A DNA stretch of 64,000 nt from Maritimibacter harenae (GCF_009882975.1 NZ_WTUX01000017.1:138641-202640), one strand, 5' to 3'. Positions 1 to 10,126 are shown, numbered from the stretch's first letter. Program-made: numbers and translations. The notes: generated from the sequence alone by a model not told the origin.

Positions 1-417
1 CTCCGGCACGCCGTAGAGACCCCAGTCAAGCCCGGTGCGCCCGCTCTTATCCGACACCACCGCGACGAAGGGATTGCCCAGTTCGTCCAGGAACGCCCGG
101 CCCTTCGCCGGCTCGTCCTTGTAGTTGATCCCGTAGATCGGAATGCCCTCTTCGGCGAAGGCCATGAGGTTCGCGTGTTCGGCGCGGCAGGGGGCGCACC
201 AGCTGGCCCAGAAGTTCACGAGCTTCACCTCGCCGTCCGCGAGCGCCTCGATGGTGAAGCCCTCCTCGCCCGGGAAGCTTTCCACCGTCATCGGCGGCAC
301 CGGCCCGCCCTCGCGGGTGGATTCCAGCTGATCGGCGCCCTCGCGGTTCATGCCGAAGAAGAACAGGGCCGCGAGCGCGAGGAAGACCAGCGGCGGCAGG
401 ATCATAAGGGGTTTCAT
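1..417 (-). CDS. ccmG: Thiol:disulfide interchange protein CcmG/DsbE (partial, cut by left edge)
   Basis: Membrane-anchored periplasmic thioredoxin-like protein that keeps apocytochrome c haem-binding cysteines reduced during cytochrome c maturation. The visible 139 residues have an N-terminal hydrophobic anchor (about residues 4-20), then a thioredoxin fold with the redox motif WCAPC after NFWAS, and a following YGINYKD segment typical of DsbE/CcmG. The ATG lies one base after the ccmD stop, so the two are translationally linked. The C-terminal part lies outside the window. The order ccmA-B-C-D-G matches helABCDX of Rhodobacter. Confidence 0.95.
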   Translation of the reverse strand, partial: MKPLMILPPLVFLALAALFFFGMNREGADQLESTREGGPVPPMTVESFPGEEGFTIEALADGEVKLVNFWASWCAPCRAEHANLMAFAEEGIPIYGINYKDEPAKGRAFLDELGNPFVAVVSDKSGRTGLDWGLYGVPE

Positions 418-418
418 G

Positions 419-571
419 TCAGCGTTCCTTGCGACGCGCCTCCGCGGCGTCCAGTTTGCGGCGCGCCCGCGCCGATTGCCACCACGTGATCGCGATCAGC
501 GCCGCGACCAGAACAAGCGTCGCGGCCCAGGAGGTCACGACCGCGCCGGCGTATTTTCCCAGATCAGGCAT
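419..571 (-). CDS. ccmD: Haem exporter protein CcmD
   Basis: Fifty-residue single-span membrane protein of the CcmABCD haem-handling complex; in known systems it helps release haem-loaded CcmE from CcmC. It starts MPDLGKYA, has one transmembrane helix (about residues 12-30), then a basic tail rich in Arg and Lys, which is the normal CcmD layout and length. Its start overlaps the ccmC stop by eight bases, and ccmG begins one base after its stop. A longer upstream start would only read into ccmC. Confidence 0.93.
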   Translation of the reverse strand: MPDLGKYAGAVVTSWAATLVLVAALIAITWWQSARARRKLDAAEARRKER

Positions 572-1337
572 CCGACATCCGCTCCCGCATTTCCAGCGCG
601 TGCACCCGCCGCTTGCGAACCTCGGTGCGCGTACGCACCAGGAGCAGCAGCACGAACAACGCCACGAAGCCCACAAGGCAGATCACCAGCGGCTGCCAGT
701 AGACGTCCGAGACATTCTCCTCGGCATCGAGCGACAGGCTCGCCCCCTGGTGCAGACCCTGGTTCCAGAAGTTCACCGCGTAGCGGCTGAGAAGCGCGAA
801 GACCGAGCCCACGATCGCCAGCACGCTGGTGAGGTCGGCGGCCGTGTCCGGGTCCTCGATCGCGGCCCAGAGCGCCATGTAGCCGAGGTAGAAGAGAAAG
901 AGCACCAGGAACGACGTCAGGCGCGGATCCCAGGCCCAGTAGGTGCCCCACATCGGCTCGCCCCAGATCGCCCCCGTGATGAGCGCGATCACGGTCATCA
1001 CCACGCCCACGAGCGCCGCCGCCTTGGCCGCCAGCGCGCTCACGTGGTGGCGGCGCACCAGCCAGATGAGCGAGGCGACGAGCATCATCACCCAGATGTT
1101 GATCGCCATCATGGCCGAGGGCACGTGGACGTAGATGATCTTCACCGAAGAGCCGAACTTCGCGGCCTCCGGGGTGAAGAAGAAGCCCCACACGAGCCCC
1201 ACGACCAAGGTCACGACGGTGATTGCCGTCACCCACGGCAGGGCCCTGGCGGACAGCGACATGAACTTCACAGGGTTGGCCCATTCCCAGAGCCAGTTCC
1301 AGCGGTCGTTCGCCTGTTTGGTGCGCGTCGTAGTCAT
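564..1337 (-). CDS. ccmC: Haem ABC transporter/lyase membrane subunit CcmC
   Basis: Six-helix membrane protein that binds haem and attaches it to CcmE in the periplasm. The 257-residue product carries the tryptophan-rich haem-handling segment of this family (WGEPMWGTYWAWDPRLTS), flanked by transmembrane helices and conserved histidines. I chose the ATG giving MTTTRTKQ because AGGA sits about nine bases upstream; an upstream in-frame start lacks such a site. It follows ccmB by 52 bases and overlaps ccmD. Confidence 0.95.
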   Translation of the reverse strand: MTTTRTKQANDRWNWLWEWANPVKFMSLSARALPWVTAITVVTLVVGLVWGFFFTPEAAKFGSSVKIIYVHVPSAMMAINIWVMMLVASLIWLVRRHHVSALAAKAAALVGVVMTVIALITGAIWGEPMWGTYWAWDPRLTSFLVLFLFYLGYMALWAAIEDPDTAADLTSVLAIVGSVFALLSRYAVNFWNQGLHQGASLSLDAEENVSDVYWQPLVICLVGFVALFVLLLLVRTRTEVRKRRVHALEMRERMSDA

Positions 1338-1389
1338 GCCGTTTTTCCTATGTGTCCCTGCCGTCCCCGGCAAGAGGGCGCCGTTCACA

Positions 1390-2042
1390 TTACCGCAGAT
1401 TGATACGCAATGCCGCAGCGGCCGCGAAGGGCAGAAGCGCGACGCTGCCTGCCGTGATCCCGGCGACCATAAGGAGCGGCGTGGAATTGGCCAGCCCGGC
1501 CATGCCGCGCGCCGCCGCCTCGGCCCCGAAGATGAGCGTGGGCACGTAAAGCGGCAGCACCAGCAGGGACAGGAGCAGCCCGCCCCGTTTCAGCCCCACG
1601 GTGAGCGCCGCGCCGAAGGCGCCGATCATCGACAGCGCGGGCGTGCCCAGGAGCAGCGTCACGAACATCCACCAGTGCCCCGGCGCCTGCATCGACATGA
1701 GCCCGCCGAAGAGCGGCGCGGCCAGCGTGAGCGGCAAGCCCGTGACCAGCCAGTGCGCCAGCGCCTTGATCGCGACCGCGCCTTCCATGGGGACAGGCGC
1801 CGTGGCCAGCAGGTCGAGCGAGCCGTCCTCGAAGTCGAGCTGGAAGATCCGGTCGAGCGAGAGGAGGCAGGCCAAGAGCGCCCCCACCCACAGGATACCC
1901 GGCGCGATCCGCGCAAGGATCTCGGCCTCCGGCCCGACGCCGAAGGGCACGAGCACCGTGACGATCAGGAAGAACGCCAGCCCGAGGCCGAAGCCCCCGC
2001 CGGCGCGCACCGACAGGCGCAGGTCGCGCATCAGGAGCGCGA

Positions 2043-2046
<4 letters not shown>
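1390..2046 (-). CDS. ccmB: Haem exporter membrane protein CcmB
   Basis: Membrane subunit that pairs with the CcmA ATPase in the cytochrome c maturation transporter. The product is 218 residues, close to the usual 220, with six hydrophobic helices and the family segment [16 protein letters not shown] near residue 70. The start is a GTG that overlaps the ccmA stop by four bases (GTGA), so translation is probably coupled. Longer versions starting upstream would run through the end of ccmA in another frame. Confidence 0.94.
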
Positions 2047-2665
<619 letters not shown>

Positions 2666-2666
<1 letters not shown>

Positions 2667-3019
2667 CAGACCGGGAGCACCGCAAGCGCCACGCGGCGCC
2701 CTTCGGACAGCGTGATGTTGTAGGTGCGGCAGGCGGCGGGCGAGGACATCGCCTCGATCCCGATCCCGGCGGCGTTCAGCCTTTCGCTGAGGCCCTTGGG
2801 GGCGAAATCCATTTCCGGACCCGTGCCGAGGAACAGGACGTCGATCTCGTCCTTGAGAGCCAGCAGCGCGGCCTCGTCCTCGAGCCCGCCCCAGCTCACC
2901 GCGCGCTTGCCGGTGGCCAGCATCGGCCCCTCGATCACGTCGCCCGCCACGCGGAAGAACCCGGGGCCGTAGCCCTCGACCGGCATCGCCTGCCCGTATG
3001 TGATCTCGTGCATTTCCAT
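2666..3019 (-). CDS. Mth938-like domain protein (DUF498 family)
   Basis: A 117-residue protein of the Mth938/NDUFAF3-like fold, recognised from the segment [13 protein letters not shown] and the late [17 protein letters not shown] block. Homologues in mitochondria assist complex I assembly; bacterial members have no settled function. It is the first gene of the ccm transcription unit, overlapping ccmA by one base. In Rhodobacterales this family commonly sits next to secDF and ccm, as here. Function is inferred only from fold. Confidence 0.85.
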
Positions 3020-3137
3020 GGCCCCTCCCTACCCTGTCAGAAGACCGGGGAAAAGGCCCTCGCGCCGGCAGGCCCGAGTGCCCCGGTCCCACGGTCCGCG
3101 CGCGCGGTTGAGCCGCCTCCCGTTGACCAGCTTTGGG

Positions 3138-3172
3138 AAAAAGCGCGGCCGCCCACGGCGGGCGGCCTGCGC
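3138..3172 (-). terminator. Rho-independent terminator after secF
   Basis: On the minus strand, four bases after the secF stop, an 8-bp stem (arms 3147-3154 and 3160-3167, extendable by four more pairs across a one-base bulge) is followed by five T residues. It ends the yajC-secDF unit and implies that the Mth938-ccm genes have their own promoter in 3020-3137, where I could not pick a convincing site. Confidence 0.85.
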
Positions 3173-3176
3173 GCTG

Positions 3177-4145
3177 TCAGCTTTCGGCGGACCCGAACTG
3201 CGTGCCCGCCTCGGCGTCGGGCTTGGACCAGTCGCGCTTCACGCCGAGGCGCAGAAGGATCGCGGAGGCCACGAAGACGGACGAATAGCTGCCGACGACG
3301 ACGCCCCAGATCATCGCGAAGACGAAGCCGCGGATCACGTCGCCGCCCAGGATGAACAGCGCGATCAGCGCGATCAGCGTCGTGACCGAGGTCATGACCG
3401 TCCGGCTCAGCGTTTCGTTGATCGAGAGGTTGAGGACCTCCTGCAACTCCAGCTTCTTGTAGCGGCGCAGGTTCTCGCGCACCCGGTCGAAGACGACCAC
3501 GGTGTCGTTCAGCGAATAGCCCACGATGGTCAGCAGCGCCGCGATGATCGCCAGGTCGAACTGGATCTGCAAGATCGAGAACACCCCGATGGTGAGCACG
3601 ACGTCATGGACCAGCGCGATCACGGCCCCCAGCGAGAACTGCCATTCGAACCTGAGCCAGATGTAGATCAGCACCGTCGCGATGGCGGCCAGAACCGCCT
3701 CGACGGCGGTCCAGATCAGTTCGCCGGAGACCTTGGGGCCCACGCTTTCCACGCTCGGGAAGGTGATATCGGGGTCCACGGTCTGGAGCGCGTCCTCGAC
3801 GGCCCGGATCGTCTCGACCGAGATCGCCTGGTCGCCGTCCTGTGCCTGGATGCGCACCATCGCGACGTTCTGGTCGGGCCCGAAGTTGGGGTCGAAGACC
3901 TCGCTGATCGACACGTCGCCCAGCCCCAGGGGGGCCAGCGCGTCACGGTATTCGCCCACGTCGACGGCCTGCGTGCTCTCGGTGCGGATCGTGGTGCCGC
4001 CCCGGAAGTCGATGCCGAAGTTCAGGCCGATCACGAAGAACGCGATGATCGAGGCCACGACCAGCAGCCCGGAAAAGCCGAGCGTCAGTTTCGAACGCGA
4101 GAAGAAATCCCACGACGTCTCCTTGGGAACGAGTCTCAGGCGCAT
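3177..4145 (-). CDS. secF: Protein translocase subunit SecF
   Basis: Membrane partner of SecD that uses the proton motive force to help complete Sec-dependent export. The 322-residue product has one N-terminal helix, a periplasmic P1 domain following GIDFRGGTTIRTES (about residues 45-60), and five C-terminal helices containing GYSLNDTVVVFDRVREN, the SecF signature. It starts one base after the secD stop and ends at a strong terminator. Confidence 0.97.
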   Translation of the reverse strand: MRLRLVPKETSWDFFSRSKLTLGFSGLLVVASIIAFFVIGLNFGIDFRGGTTIRTESTQAVDVGEYRDALAPLGLGDVSISEVFDPNFGPDQNVAMVRIQAQDGDQAISVETIRAVEDALQTVDPDITFPSVESVGPKVSGELIWTAVEAVLAAIATVLIYIWLRFEWQFSLGAVIALVHDVVLTIGVFSILQIQFDLAIIAALLTIVGYSLNDTVVVFDRVRENLRRYKKLELQEVLNLSINETLSRTVMTSVTTLIALIALFILGGDVIRGFVFAMIWGVVVGSYSSVFVASAILLRLGVKRDWSKPDAEAGTQFGSAES

Positions 4146-4146
4146 A

Positions 4147-5817
4147 TCAGACCTCCAACGTCTTCGGGCGGCGGCGTTCGAACCAGATCACGACCATCAG
4201 GCGCGTGACGAAGATCGCGGTGAACACGGATGTCAGGATGCCGAGACCAAGGGTCACGGCGAAGCCCTTGACCGGTCCCGACCCCATCAGGAACAGGATG
4301 CCGGCGGTCAGGAACGTGGTGATGTTGGCGTCGATGATCGCCGAAAGCGCCTTCTCGTAGCCCAGGTCGATGGCCCGCGCCGGACCGCGCCCGGCCTTCG
4401 ATTCCTCGCGTATGCGTTCGAAGACCAGCACGTTCGCGTCCACGGCCATACCGATTGTCAGCACGATCCCCGCGATCCCCGGCAGGGTCAGCGTCGCGCC
4501 GATGGCGGAGAGCAGGCCGAAGAGCAGCCCGACGTTCAGGATCAGCGCGATGTTGGCGAGGATACCGAACCAGCCGTAGCTCAGCCCCATGAAGAGCAGA
4601 ACGCCGGCGAAGGCCACGAGCGATGCGATTTCACCCGCCGCGATGCTGTCGGCGCCCAGCTCGGGCCCGATGGTGCGTTCTTCGAGGAACGTCATCTCGG
4701 CCGGCAGCGCGCCCGCGCGCAGGAGCACGGCGAGGTTGGTCGATTCCTCGACCGTGAAATCACCGGTGATGATGCCGGAGCCGCCCGGGATCGCCTCGTT
4801 GATCCGGGGGGCCGAGATCACCTCTTCGTCGAGCACGATTGCGAAGGGGCTGCCCACGTTCTCGGCGGTGTAGTCGCCGAAGAGCCGCGCGCCGTGCGGG
4901 TTGAAACTGAAGTTCACCGCGGGGCGGCCGTTCGTGTCGAAGGTCGGTTGCGCGTTGGTCAGGTCCTCGCCGGTGACGACCGGCGTGTCCTCGAGGATGT
5001 AGTAGACGCCTTCCTGGTCCACCGACGGGTAGATGACGTTGTTCGGCCCCGGCGCCTGGTCGGCGTCGCTGGTGCGGCCGACGACCGGCTGGAAGGTCAG
5101 CTGCGCGGTGGTGCCGATCAGCGCCTTGAGTTCGTCGGCCGAGCCGAGACCGGGGACCTGGATCAGAACCCGGTCCTCGCCCTGGCGCTGGATCGTGGGT
5201 TCGCGCGTGCCGACCTCGTCCACCCGGCGGCGGATGATCTCGAGCGATTGCTGGATCGTGCGGTCGTCGGTGGCGAGCTTCTCGGCGTCCGACAGCTGCG
5301 CGACGATCTCGCTCCCCTCGACGGCGACCTCGATGTCCGTGGCCCCGGCCCCGGTGAGCGAGGTCACGGGCTGGGCCAGCTGACGCACCAGTTCGGCGGC
5401 GTCGTCGATCGCCTCGGTGTTGCCGATGCGCACGCGCAGCGTGCCGTCATCGGTGGGCACGCGGCGGATGGTGCCGACGACCGAGCGCGCCTCGCGCAGG
5501 ATCGGGAAGACCTCCTGCCACAGCGCGTCCATCCGCGCCTCGTAGACGTCCTCGACCTGGACCTCGGCCAACAGGTGCGCGCCGCCGCGCAGGTCGAGCC
5601 CGAGGTTGACCAGCCCGGAGGGCAGCCATTCGGGCCAGGCCGACAGGTCGGCTTCCTGTTCCGGCGTCGGCGTCTCGGCGCCCGAAAGCTCGATCGCGGC
5701 AGCCGCGTCGTTGTGCCGCTCGACCTGTCCGTAGAACAGGTTCGGAAGGGCGTAGACCAGCCCAGCCACCACCACGAGGATGATGACGACCCGCTTGAAG
5801 ATGGAAATGTTCAGCAT
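4147..5817 (-). CDS. secD: Protein translocase subunit SecD
   Basis: Large RND-type subunit of the SecDF export motor. The 556-residue protein has an N-terminal helix, the conserved NLGLDLRGGAHLLAEVQVE segment, a large periplasmic domain, and a C-terminal six-helix bundle with GMAVDANVLVFERIREE, which holds the proton-path Asp. Length fits alphaproteobacterial SecD. It lies 37 bases after yajC and one base before secF, the usual yajC-secD-secF operon. Confidence 0.97.
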   Translation of the reverse strand: MLNISIFKRVVIILVVVAGLVYALPNLFYGQVERHNDAAAAIELSGAETPTPEQEADLSAWPEWLPSGLVNLGLDLRGGAHLLAEVQVEDVYEARMDALWQEVFPILREARSVVGTIRRVPTDDGTLRVRIGNTEAIDDAAELVRQLAQPVTSLTGAGATDIEVAVEGSEIVAQLSDAEKLATDDRTIQQSLEIIRRRVDEVGTREPTIQRQGEDRVLIQVPGLGSADELKALIGTTAQLTFQPVVGRTSDADQAPGPNNVIYPSVDQEGVYYILEDTPVVTGEDLTNAQPTFDTNGRPAVNFSFNPHGARLFGDYTAENVGSPFAIVLDEEVISAPRINEAIPGGSGIITGDFTVEESTNLAVLLRAGALPAEMTFLEERTIGPELGADSIAAGEIASLVAFAGVLLFMGLSYGWFGILANIALILNVGLLFGLLSAIGATLTLPGIAGIVLTIGMAVDANVLVFERIREESKAGRGPARAIDLGYEKALSAIIDANITTFLTAGILFLMGSGPVKGFAVTLGLGILTSVFTAIFVTRLMVVIWFERRRPKTLEV

Positions 5818-5854
5818 GTGGTGCTGCCCCGCCCCTGTTGGTGGTGGTGTTGGC

Positions 5855-6187
5855 TCAGCTCTTGGCTTCGGCCGGCTCGGTCTTCGACATGACTTGCAGG
5901 ATCGCGGACTTGGTCACGCGCACCTTCACGCCGTCGGAGATCTCGACCTCGACCTCTTCGCCTTCCTTCACCTTGGACACCTTGCCGATGATGCCGCCCT
6001 GGGTGACCACCTGGTCGCCGCGGCGCAACCCCTCGCGCATCTTCTGGTCTTCCTTCATCTTCTTCTGCTGCGGGCGGATGAGGAAGAAGTACATGATCCC
6101 GAAAACCAGGATCATCGGGATGAGCATTCCGTTCAGGAGGCTGCCACCGGGTGCGGCGGCCTGCGCGAAAGCGGGCGATACGAGCAT
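5855..6187 (-). CDS. yajC: Preprotein translocase subunit YajC
   Basis: Small single-span inner-membrane protein that associates with SecDF. The 110 residues show one N-terminal helix after a polar start, then the hallmark FFLIRPQQKKMKEDQKM, and a small beta domain with GDQVVTQGGIIGKV. First gene of the yajC-secD-secF unit. The next gene upstream on this strand ends 122 bases away, leaving room for a promoter. Confidence 0.96.
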   Translation of the reverse strand: MLVSPAFAQAAAPGGSLLNGMLIPMILVFGIMYFFLIRPQQKKMKEDQKMREGLRRGDQVVTQGGIIGKVSKVKEGEEVEVEISDGVKVRVTKSAILQVMSKTEPAEAKS

Positions 6188-6309
6188 GGATTGGTCCCTT
6201 GATTGTCAGGGCCCTGTGGCCCCCTTTTGGCTGGCGCGGACCCTATATGGGCACCCATGTGTTGGCAAGCAATGGACGGCGCGAAATCGACACAGGGGGT
6301 GGCGCGGCG

Positions 6310-7437
6310 TCACCCGCGCCGGGGCGGCTTGGTCCCGGGCGTCTTGCGGGTCTCGCGCTTTGCCGCGCGCATCCGCCGCGCCTCGAACCGCTTGAGCCCC
6401 TGGCGCGCGACATCGTGGCCGACCGCCGCGAGCCCGCGGGGCGTGAACGGGTAGATGCGCACCGCCGTGGTCGGCACCGCCTTGTCGGTCCACTTCTTCT
6501 TGTAGGCCGCCAGGTGCCCCTGCATCTCGATGCGCGACACGCCACGTTCCGCTAGGTGGGCGGTCAGGTGGTTTTGCATCATGGCGCCGGGGCCGAACTT
6601 CGCGACCGACTCGTCGTAGCCGATCTTGTAGTGCCAGAACACGTTGTCCCGGATCTCGCCGATGCTCATGGCCACCGCCGCGCCGTCGAGGCGCAGGAAC
6701 GCCATGTGCAGCCGACCGGCCCACGCCGCGGTCCTGGCGTAGTCGCGGAAGAAGGCCTGCTGGCGGTGGTCGTGGGACAGCGCCGTGCCGGTTCGGTCCT
6801 TCCAGCCCTTCGCCTCGACCGCGACCGCCGTGTCGAGGAGCCCGTCCACCGCCTCCGGTTCCGGCTCGATCACCTCGAACGTCACCTCGCCCAGTTCGCG
6901 CAGCCGCCGTTCGTTGCGGCGCAGGGACTGGCGCGTGTTGCGGCTGAGATGCGTACCCGGCTCCGCCCAGGAGGCGTCGAGGTCGAGCCACGGGGCCGAC
7001 GGCGTCTCCTGCGGCTTGAGCACCACCACCGCCCGGCCGCGCGCCGCGCGCCGGATCGCGGGAATGAAGGGGTCGTCGGAGGGGTAGAACCCCAGGTCGA
7101 CGGGCTTGCCCAGCCCGATCACGCCGGCCGCCAGGTCGCCCAGCACGGCATCGTCCCGGCGCGCCACGGCCAGGCCCCCGTCGTCATTGGCGATGAAACC
7201 GTGACGCCGGAGCCAGCCCTCCCCGACGCTGAGCGGCAGAAGGGCCTCGGGCGCGGAGCGCGGGCCGACCGCGACCACCCGGAGCTTTCCGCCCCGGCTG
7301 TACTGGCGGGCCATCGCGGCCGCCCAGTCATGCAGGAGTTTCGGCTTTCGTTGCCCGGGCGAAACAACCGCGTCCCAGGCGGACGGCGCAATGTCGTCCT
7401 GCGTTACGATCTGAACCTGTCGGGACACGCTCACCAC
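6310..7437 (-). CDS. GNAT/FemAB-like acyltransferase (BioF2-like acetyltransferase domain)
   Basis: Predicted cytoplasmic protein of about 375 residues. The C-terminal half resembles the BioF2-like acetyltransferase domain (PF13480 type): conserved segments include LSRNTRQSLRRNERRL, EAKGWKDRTGTALS, and a late block KFGPGAMM. Substrate is unknown; relatives join acyl or peptide groups in envelope or polysaccharide metabolism. There is no ATG at the homologous start; I used the first of two consecutive GTG codons at 7437, with another at 7428, so the N-terminus is uncertain. It is divergent from serS and lies upstream of yajC on the same strand. Confidence 0.72.
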   Translation of the reverse strand: MVSVSRQVQIVTQDDIAPSAWDAVVSPGQRKPKLLHDWAAAMARQYSRGGKLRVVAVGPRSAPEALLPLSVGEGWLRRHGFIANDDGGLAVARRDDAVLGDLAAGVIGLGKPVDLGFYPSDDPFIPAIRRAARGRAVVVLKPQETPSAPWLDLDASWAEPGTHLSRNTRQSLRRNERRLRELGEVTFEVIEPEPEAVDGLLDTAVAVEAKGWKDRTGTALSHDHRQQAFFRDYARTAAWAGRLHMAFLRLDGAAVAMSIGEIRDNVFWHYKIGYDESVAKFGPGAMMQNHLTAHLAERGVSRIEMQGHLAAYKKKWTDKAVPTTAVRIYPFTPRGLAAVGHDVARQGLKRFEARRMRAAKRETRKTPGTKPPRRG

Positions 7438-7627
7438 ACCCGTTCTACCAACGCGCCCCACCCCGACGTATTGTGACCGCACGATAACATGTTTCGAGGA
7501 TAAATCGAGGGCGCGGGGCGATTTTCCTGTCGCCGTCACGCGCGCCGCGGCCGGACCGTTTTCGCCCTTTGCGCCCCTTCGTGTAATCGGGCATAACCGC
7601 GCCGAACGCAGTTGAGGGACCCGAGCC

Positions 7628-8920
7628 ATGCACGACATCCGCACCATTCGCGACAACCCCGAGGCTTTCGACGCCGCAATGGCGCGCCGCGGCCTGTCGG
7701 GCGTGTCGGCGGAGGTCCTGGCGCTGGACGAGGCACGCCGCGCCGCGATCCTCGAATCCGAGACCGCGCAAGCGGAGGCCAACAAGGCCGCCAAGGCGAT
7801 CGGGGCGGCCAAGGCCTCGGGCGACGAAGCGGAGTTCGAGCGCCTGCGCGCCGAGGTGGCCGACAAGAAAAAGCACATCGCGCGGCTCAACGACGAGGCG
7901 AAGGCCAAGGACGAGGCGCTCACCGCCCTTCTCATGACCCTGCCCAACGTCATCGCGGACGACGTGCCCGACGGCGAGGACGAGGACGACAACGTCGAGA
8001 TCCGCCGCTGGGGCACCCCGCGTGAATTCTCCTTCACGCCGAAGGAGCATTACGAGCTCGCGGCCGTGCAGGACGGGCTCGACTTCGAGACCGCCGCGAA
8101 ACTGTCGGGTTCGCGATTCGCCGTGATGACCGGCGCCGTGGCGCGCGTGCACCGCGCGCTCGCCCAGTTCATGCTCGACACCCATGTCGAGGAGAACGGC
8201 CTTTCGGAGACCATCACCCCCGTGCTCGTGCGCGAGGAGATGATGATGGGCACCGGGCAGCTCCCGAAATTCGGCGAGGACAGCTACAAGACGACCAACG
8301 GCTGGTGGCTCATCCCCACCGCCGAGGTGACGTTGACCAACATGGTGAACGGCGAGACGGTCGAGGCGTCCACCCTGCCCCGCCGCTACGCCGCCCACAC
8401 CCAGTGCTTCCGCTCCGAAGCCGGGTCCGCCGGCAAGGACACCGCCGGGATGCTGCGCCAGCACCAGTTCGAGAAGGTCGAGATGGTCTCGATCACGCGC
8501 CCCGAGGACAGCGAGGCCGAGCACCAGCGCATGACCCGCTGTGCCGAGGACATCCTGGAGCGCCTGGGGCTGCCCTACCGCACCGTCGTGCTGTGCACGG
8601 GCGACATCGGCTTCGGCGCCCGGCGCACCCACGACATCGAGGTCTGGCTGCCCGGCCAGGACACCTACCGCGAGATCTCGTCGGTCTCCACGACCGGGGA
8701 TTTCCAGGCCCGCCGCATGAACGCGCGTTTCCGCCCCGAGGCGGGGGCCAAGCCCGAGTTCGTCCACACGCTGAACGGCTCCGGCCTCGCCGTCGGGCGC
8801 TGCCTGATCGCCGTGCTCGAGAACGGGCAGGAAGAGGACGGCTCGGTCACGCTGCCCGAGGCGATCCGTCCCTACCTGGGCGGCCGGTCGTGGATCACGG
8901 CAGAGGGCGTTCTGGCCTGA
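7628..8920 (+). CDS. serS: Serine--tRNA ligase
   Basis: Charges tRNA-Ser (and tRNA-Sec) with serine in the cytoplasm. The 430-residue protein has the N-terminal tRNA-binding coiled coil (about residues 30-105) and a class II catalytic core: TAEVTLTNM, motif 2 around [19 protein letters not shown], and motif 3 with [16 protein letters not shown]. Full length. Its tail is followed by a dispersed repeat copy and a hairpin terminator. Confidence 0.98.
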   Translation: MHDIRTIRDNPEAFDAAMARRGLSGVSAEVLALDEARRAAILESETAQAEANKAAKAIGAAKASGDEAEFERLRAEVADKKKHIARLNDEAKAKDEALTALLMTLPNVIADDVPDGEDEDDNVEIRRWGTPREFSFTPKEHYELAAVQDGLDFETAAKLSGSRFAVMTGAVARVHRALAQFMLDTHVEENGLSETITPVLVREEMMMGTGQLPKFGEDSYKTTNGWWLIPTAEVTLTNMVNGETVEASTLPRRYAAHTQCFRSEAGSAGKDTAGMLRQHQFEKVEMVSITRPEDSEAEHQRMTRCAEDILERLGLPYRTVVLCTGDIGFGARRTHDIEVWLPGQDTYREISSVSTTGDFQARRMNARFRPEAGAKPEFVHTLNGSGLAVGRCLIAVLENGQEEDGSVTLPEAIRPYLGGRSWITAEGVLA

Positions 8921-8936
8921 GGTCGGGGTGTGGAAG

Positions 8937-8984
8937 CGGGGGGCCAGCCCCCCGCGCCCCCCGAAGTATTTGTGGAACGATGAA
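8937..8984 (+). repeat. Dispersed intergenic element, copy A
   Basis: A GC-rich block (GGGGGGCCAGCCCCCC) followed by CCCCCCGAAGTATTT and a purine-rich end, located just past the serS stop. The same arrangement recurs at 18914-18976, 21536-21601, 53339-53390 and 53495-53565. It resembles intergenic elements I associate with Rhodobacterales, possibly involved in mRNA 3' ends. Confidence 0.6.
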
Positions 8985-9008
8985 GGGGATCATGCCCCTG
9001 ACGGAAAA

Positions 9009-9036
9009 CGGCGCGGGATGTCCCGCGCCGTTCTTC
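9009..9036. terminator. Hairpin terminator between serS and the desaturase gene
   Basis: Arms 9009-9018 and 9021-9030 are perfect inverted repeats (CGGCGCGGGA and its complement), flanked by AAAA on the left and TTCTT on the right. It can serve both convergent genes, serS on the plus strand and the desaturase on the minus strand. Confidence 0.7.
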
Positions 9037-9056
9037 ATCGGGCCTGCCGGTGTCGC

Positions 9057-10061
9057 CTACTCGGCCGGGGCCATCGCGGGCGACGTGCGGCGGTCTTTCG
9101 GGAACGGCACGAGCTGGTCGGTTTCCTCGTCCCAGAGCTTGAGCGTGAAGGCATGGAGCGCTTCGCGGAACGAGATGCGGCGCAGCGGGAAGATGTCCTC
9201 GAGTTCCCGGTGCGCCTGGCGCAGCCGGTAGCAGGGGATCGAGGCGTTCAGGTGGTGGATGTCGTGCTTGGTGATGTTGGCCACGGCCTCGTCGAACCAG
9301 GTGCCGAAGGACAGGCAGGACGCGCCCTGAAGCGCCGCCTGGTCGAAGCTGAGGTCCGGGCGCCGGTCCCAGTAGGTGTCTTCGAAATTGTGCTGCAAGT
9401 AGACGAGGAAGACGCCCAGGCAGCCCGCGACGAAGATCGACACCCAGATGGTGATCACGCCGATCCAGCCCGAGAGCGCATAGACCAGGCCCCACCAGGC
9501 GAACAGCACGATGTTGTGGATCAACACCGATTTCGGCGCGATCTTCATCGTGTTCTTCGGGAAGCGCCACACCAGGAAATAGGTGACGAACGCGCCCAGC
9601 GGGATCATCACGAAGGGGTTGCGGTAGAGCCGGTAGTGCAGGCGCTTCCAGAACCCCGCCTCGTTCCATTCACGAAGCGTCATGGTGAAGATCTCGCCCG
9701 CCTCGCGGTGTTCGAGGTTGCCGATCTGTCGGTGATGCTCGTCGTGGTTGTACTGCATCGTGTAGAATTCGGCGAGCGTGAAGGGCGACACGAGGTGCCC
9801 GCCCAGGATGTTCCACTTGCGCCTGGAGAAGAAGCTCAGGTGGCCGAAATCGTGTTCCAGCACGTAAAGACGGCCGGCCGCGAGGGCCAGCACGACCACG
9901 AGCGGGGCATAGAGCCACCACAGGTCGAGTTGCGCGGCGCGAATCGCGAGGTAGAGCGACCCGAAATACACCACGAAGTTCGCCCCGAGGCTGAAGAGGG
10001 CCAGCGCGTCGTTCTTTTCGTTGTAGGCGCGGGACGCCTGCCGGACAGTCAGATCATCCAT
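9057..10061 (-). CDS. Fatty acid desaturase family protein
   Basis: Integral membrane di-iron oxygenase/desaturase, probably acting on acyl chains of membrane lipids. With the ATG giving MDDLTVRQ the product has 334 residues and all three histidine boxes: HDFGH (70-74), HDEHH (106-110) and HDIHH (266-270), with hydrophobic segments between them. A second ATG two codons upstream is possible; GGGGA sits better for the one chosen. The gene is monocistronic, and a palindrome covers its likely -10 region. The precise substrate (fatty acid or another lipid) cannot be read from sequence. Confidence 0.85.
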   Translation of the reverse strand: MDDLTVRQASRAYNEKNDALALFSLGANFVVYFGSLYLAIRAAQLDLWWLYAPLVVVLALAAGRLYVLEHDFGHLSFFSRRKWNILGGHLVSPFTLAEFYTMQYNHDEHHRQIGNLEHREAGEIFTMTLREWNEAGFWKRLHYRLYRNPFVMIPLGAFVTYFLVWRFPKNTMKIAPKSVLIHNIVLFAWWGLVYALSGWIGVITIWVSIFVAGCLGVFLVYLQHNFEDTYWDRRPDLSFDQAALQGASCLSFGTWFDEAVANITKHDIHHLNASIPCYRLRQAHRELEDIFPLRRISFREALHAFTLKLWDEETDQLVPFPKDRRTSPAMAPAE

Positions 10062-10105
10062 CGTCATTCCCCAGTTCCCAGATCGCCGCCTGTCTGCGCG
10101 ACCTG

Positions 10106-10126
10106 ATACCTTACGTCGCAAGGTAT
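10106..10126 (-). promoter_or_regulatory. Candidate operator of the desaturase gene
   Basis: A 21-base dyad, ATACCTT, seven bases, AAGGTAT, lies 45 bases upstream of the desaturase start. On the minus strand TATACC (10122-10127) could be the -10 hexamer, so the dyad would overlap the promoter, as for a repressor site. The -35 region is unclear. Confidence 0.5.
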
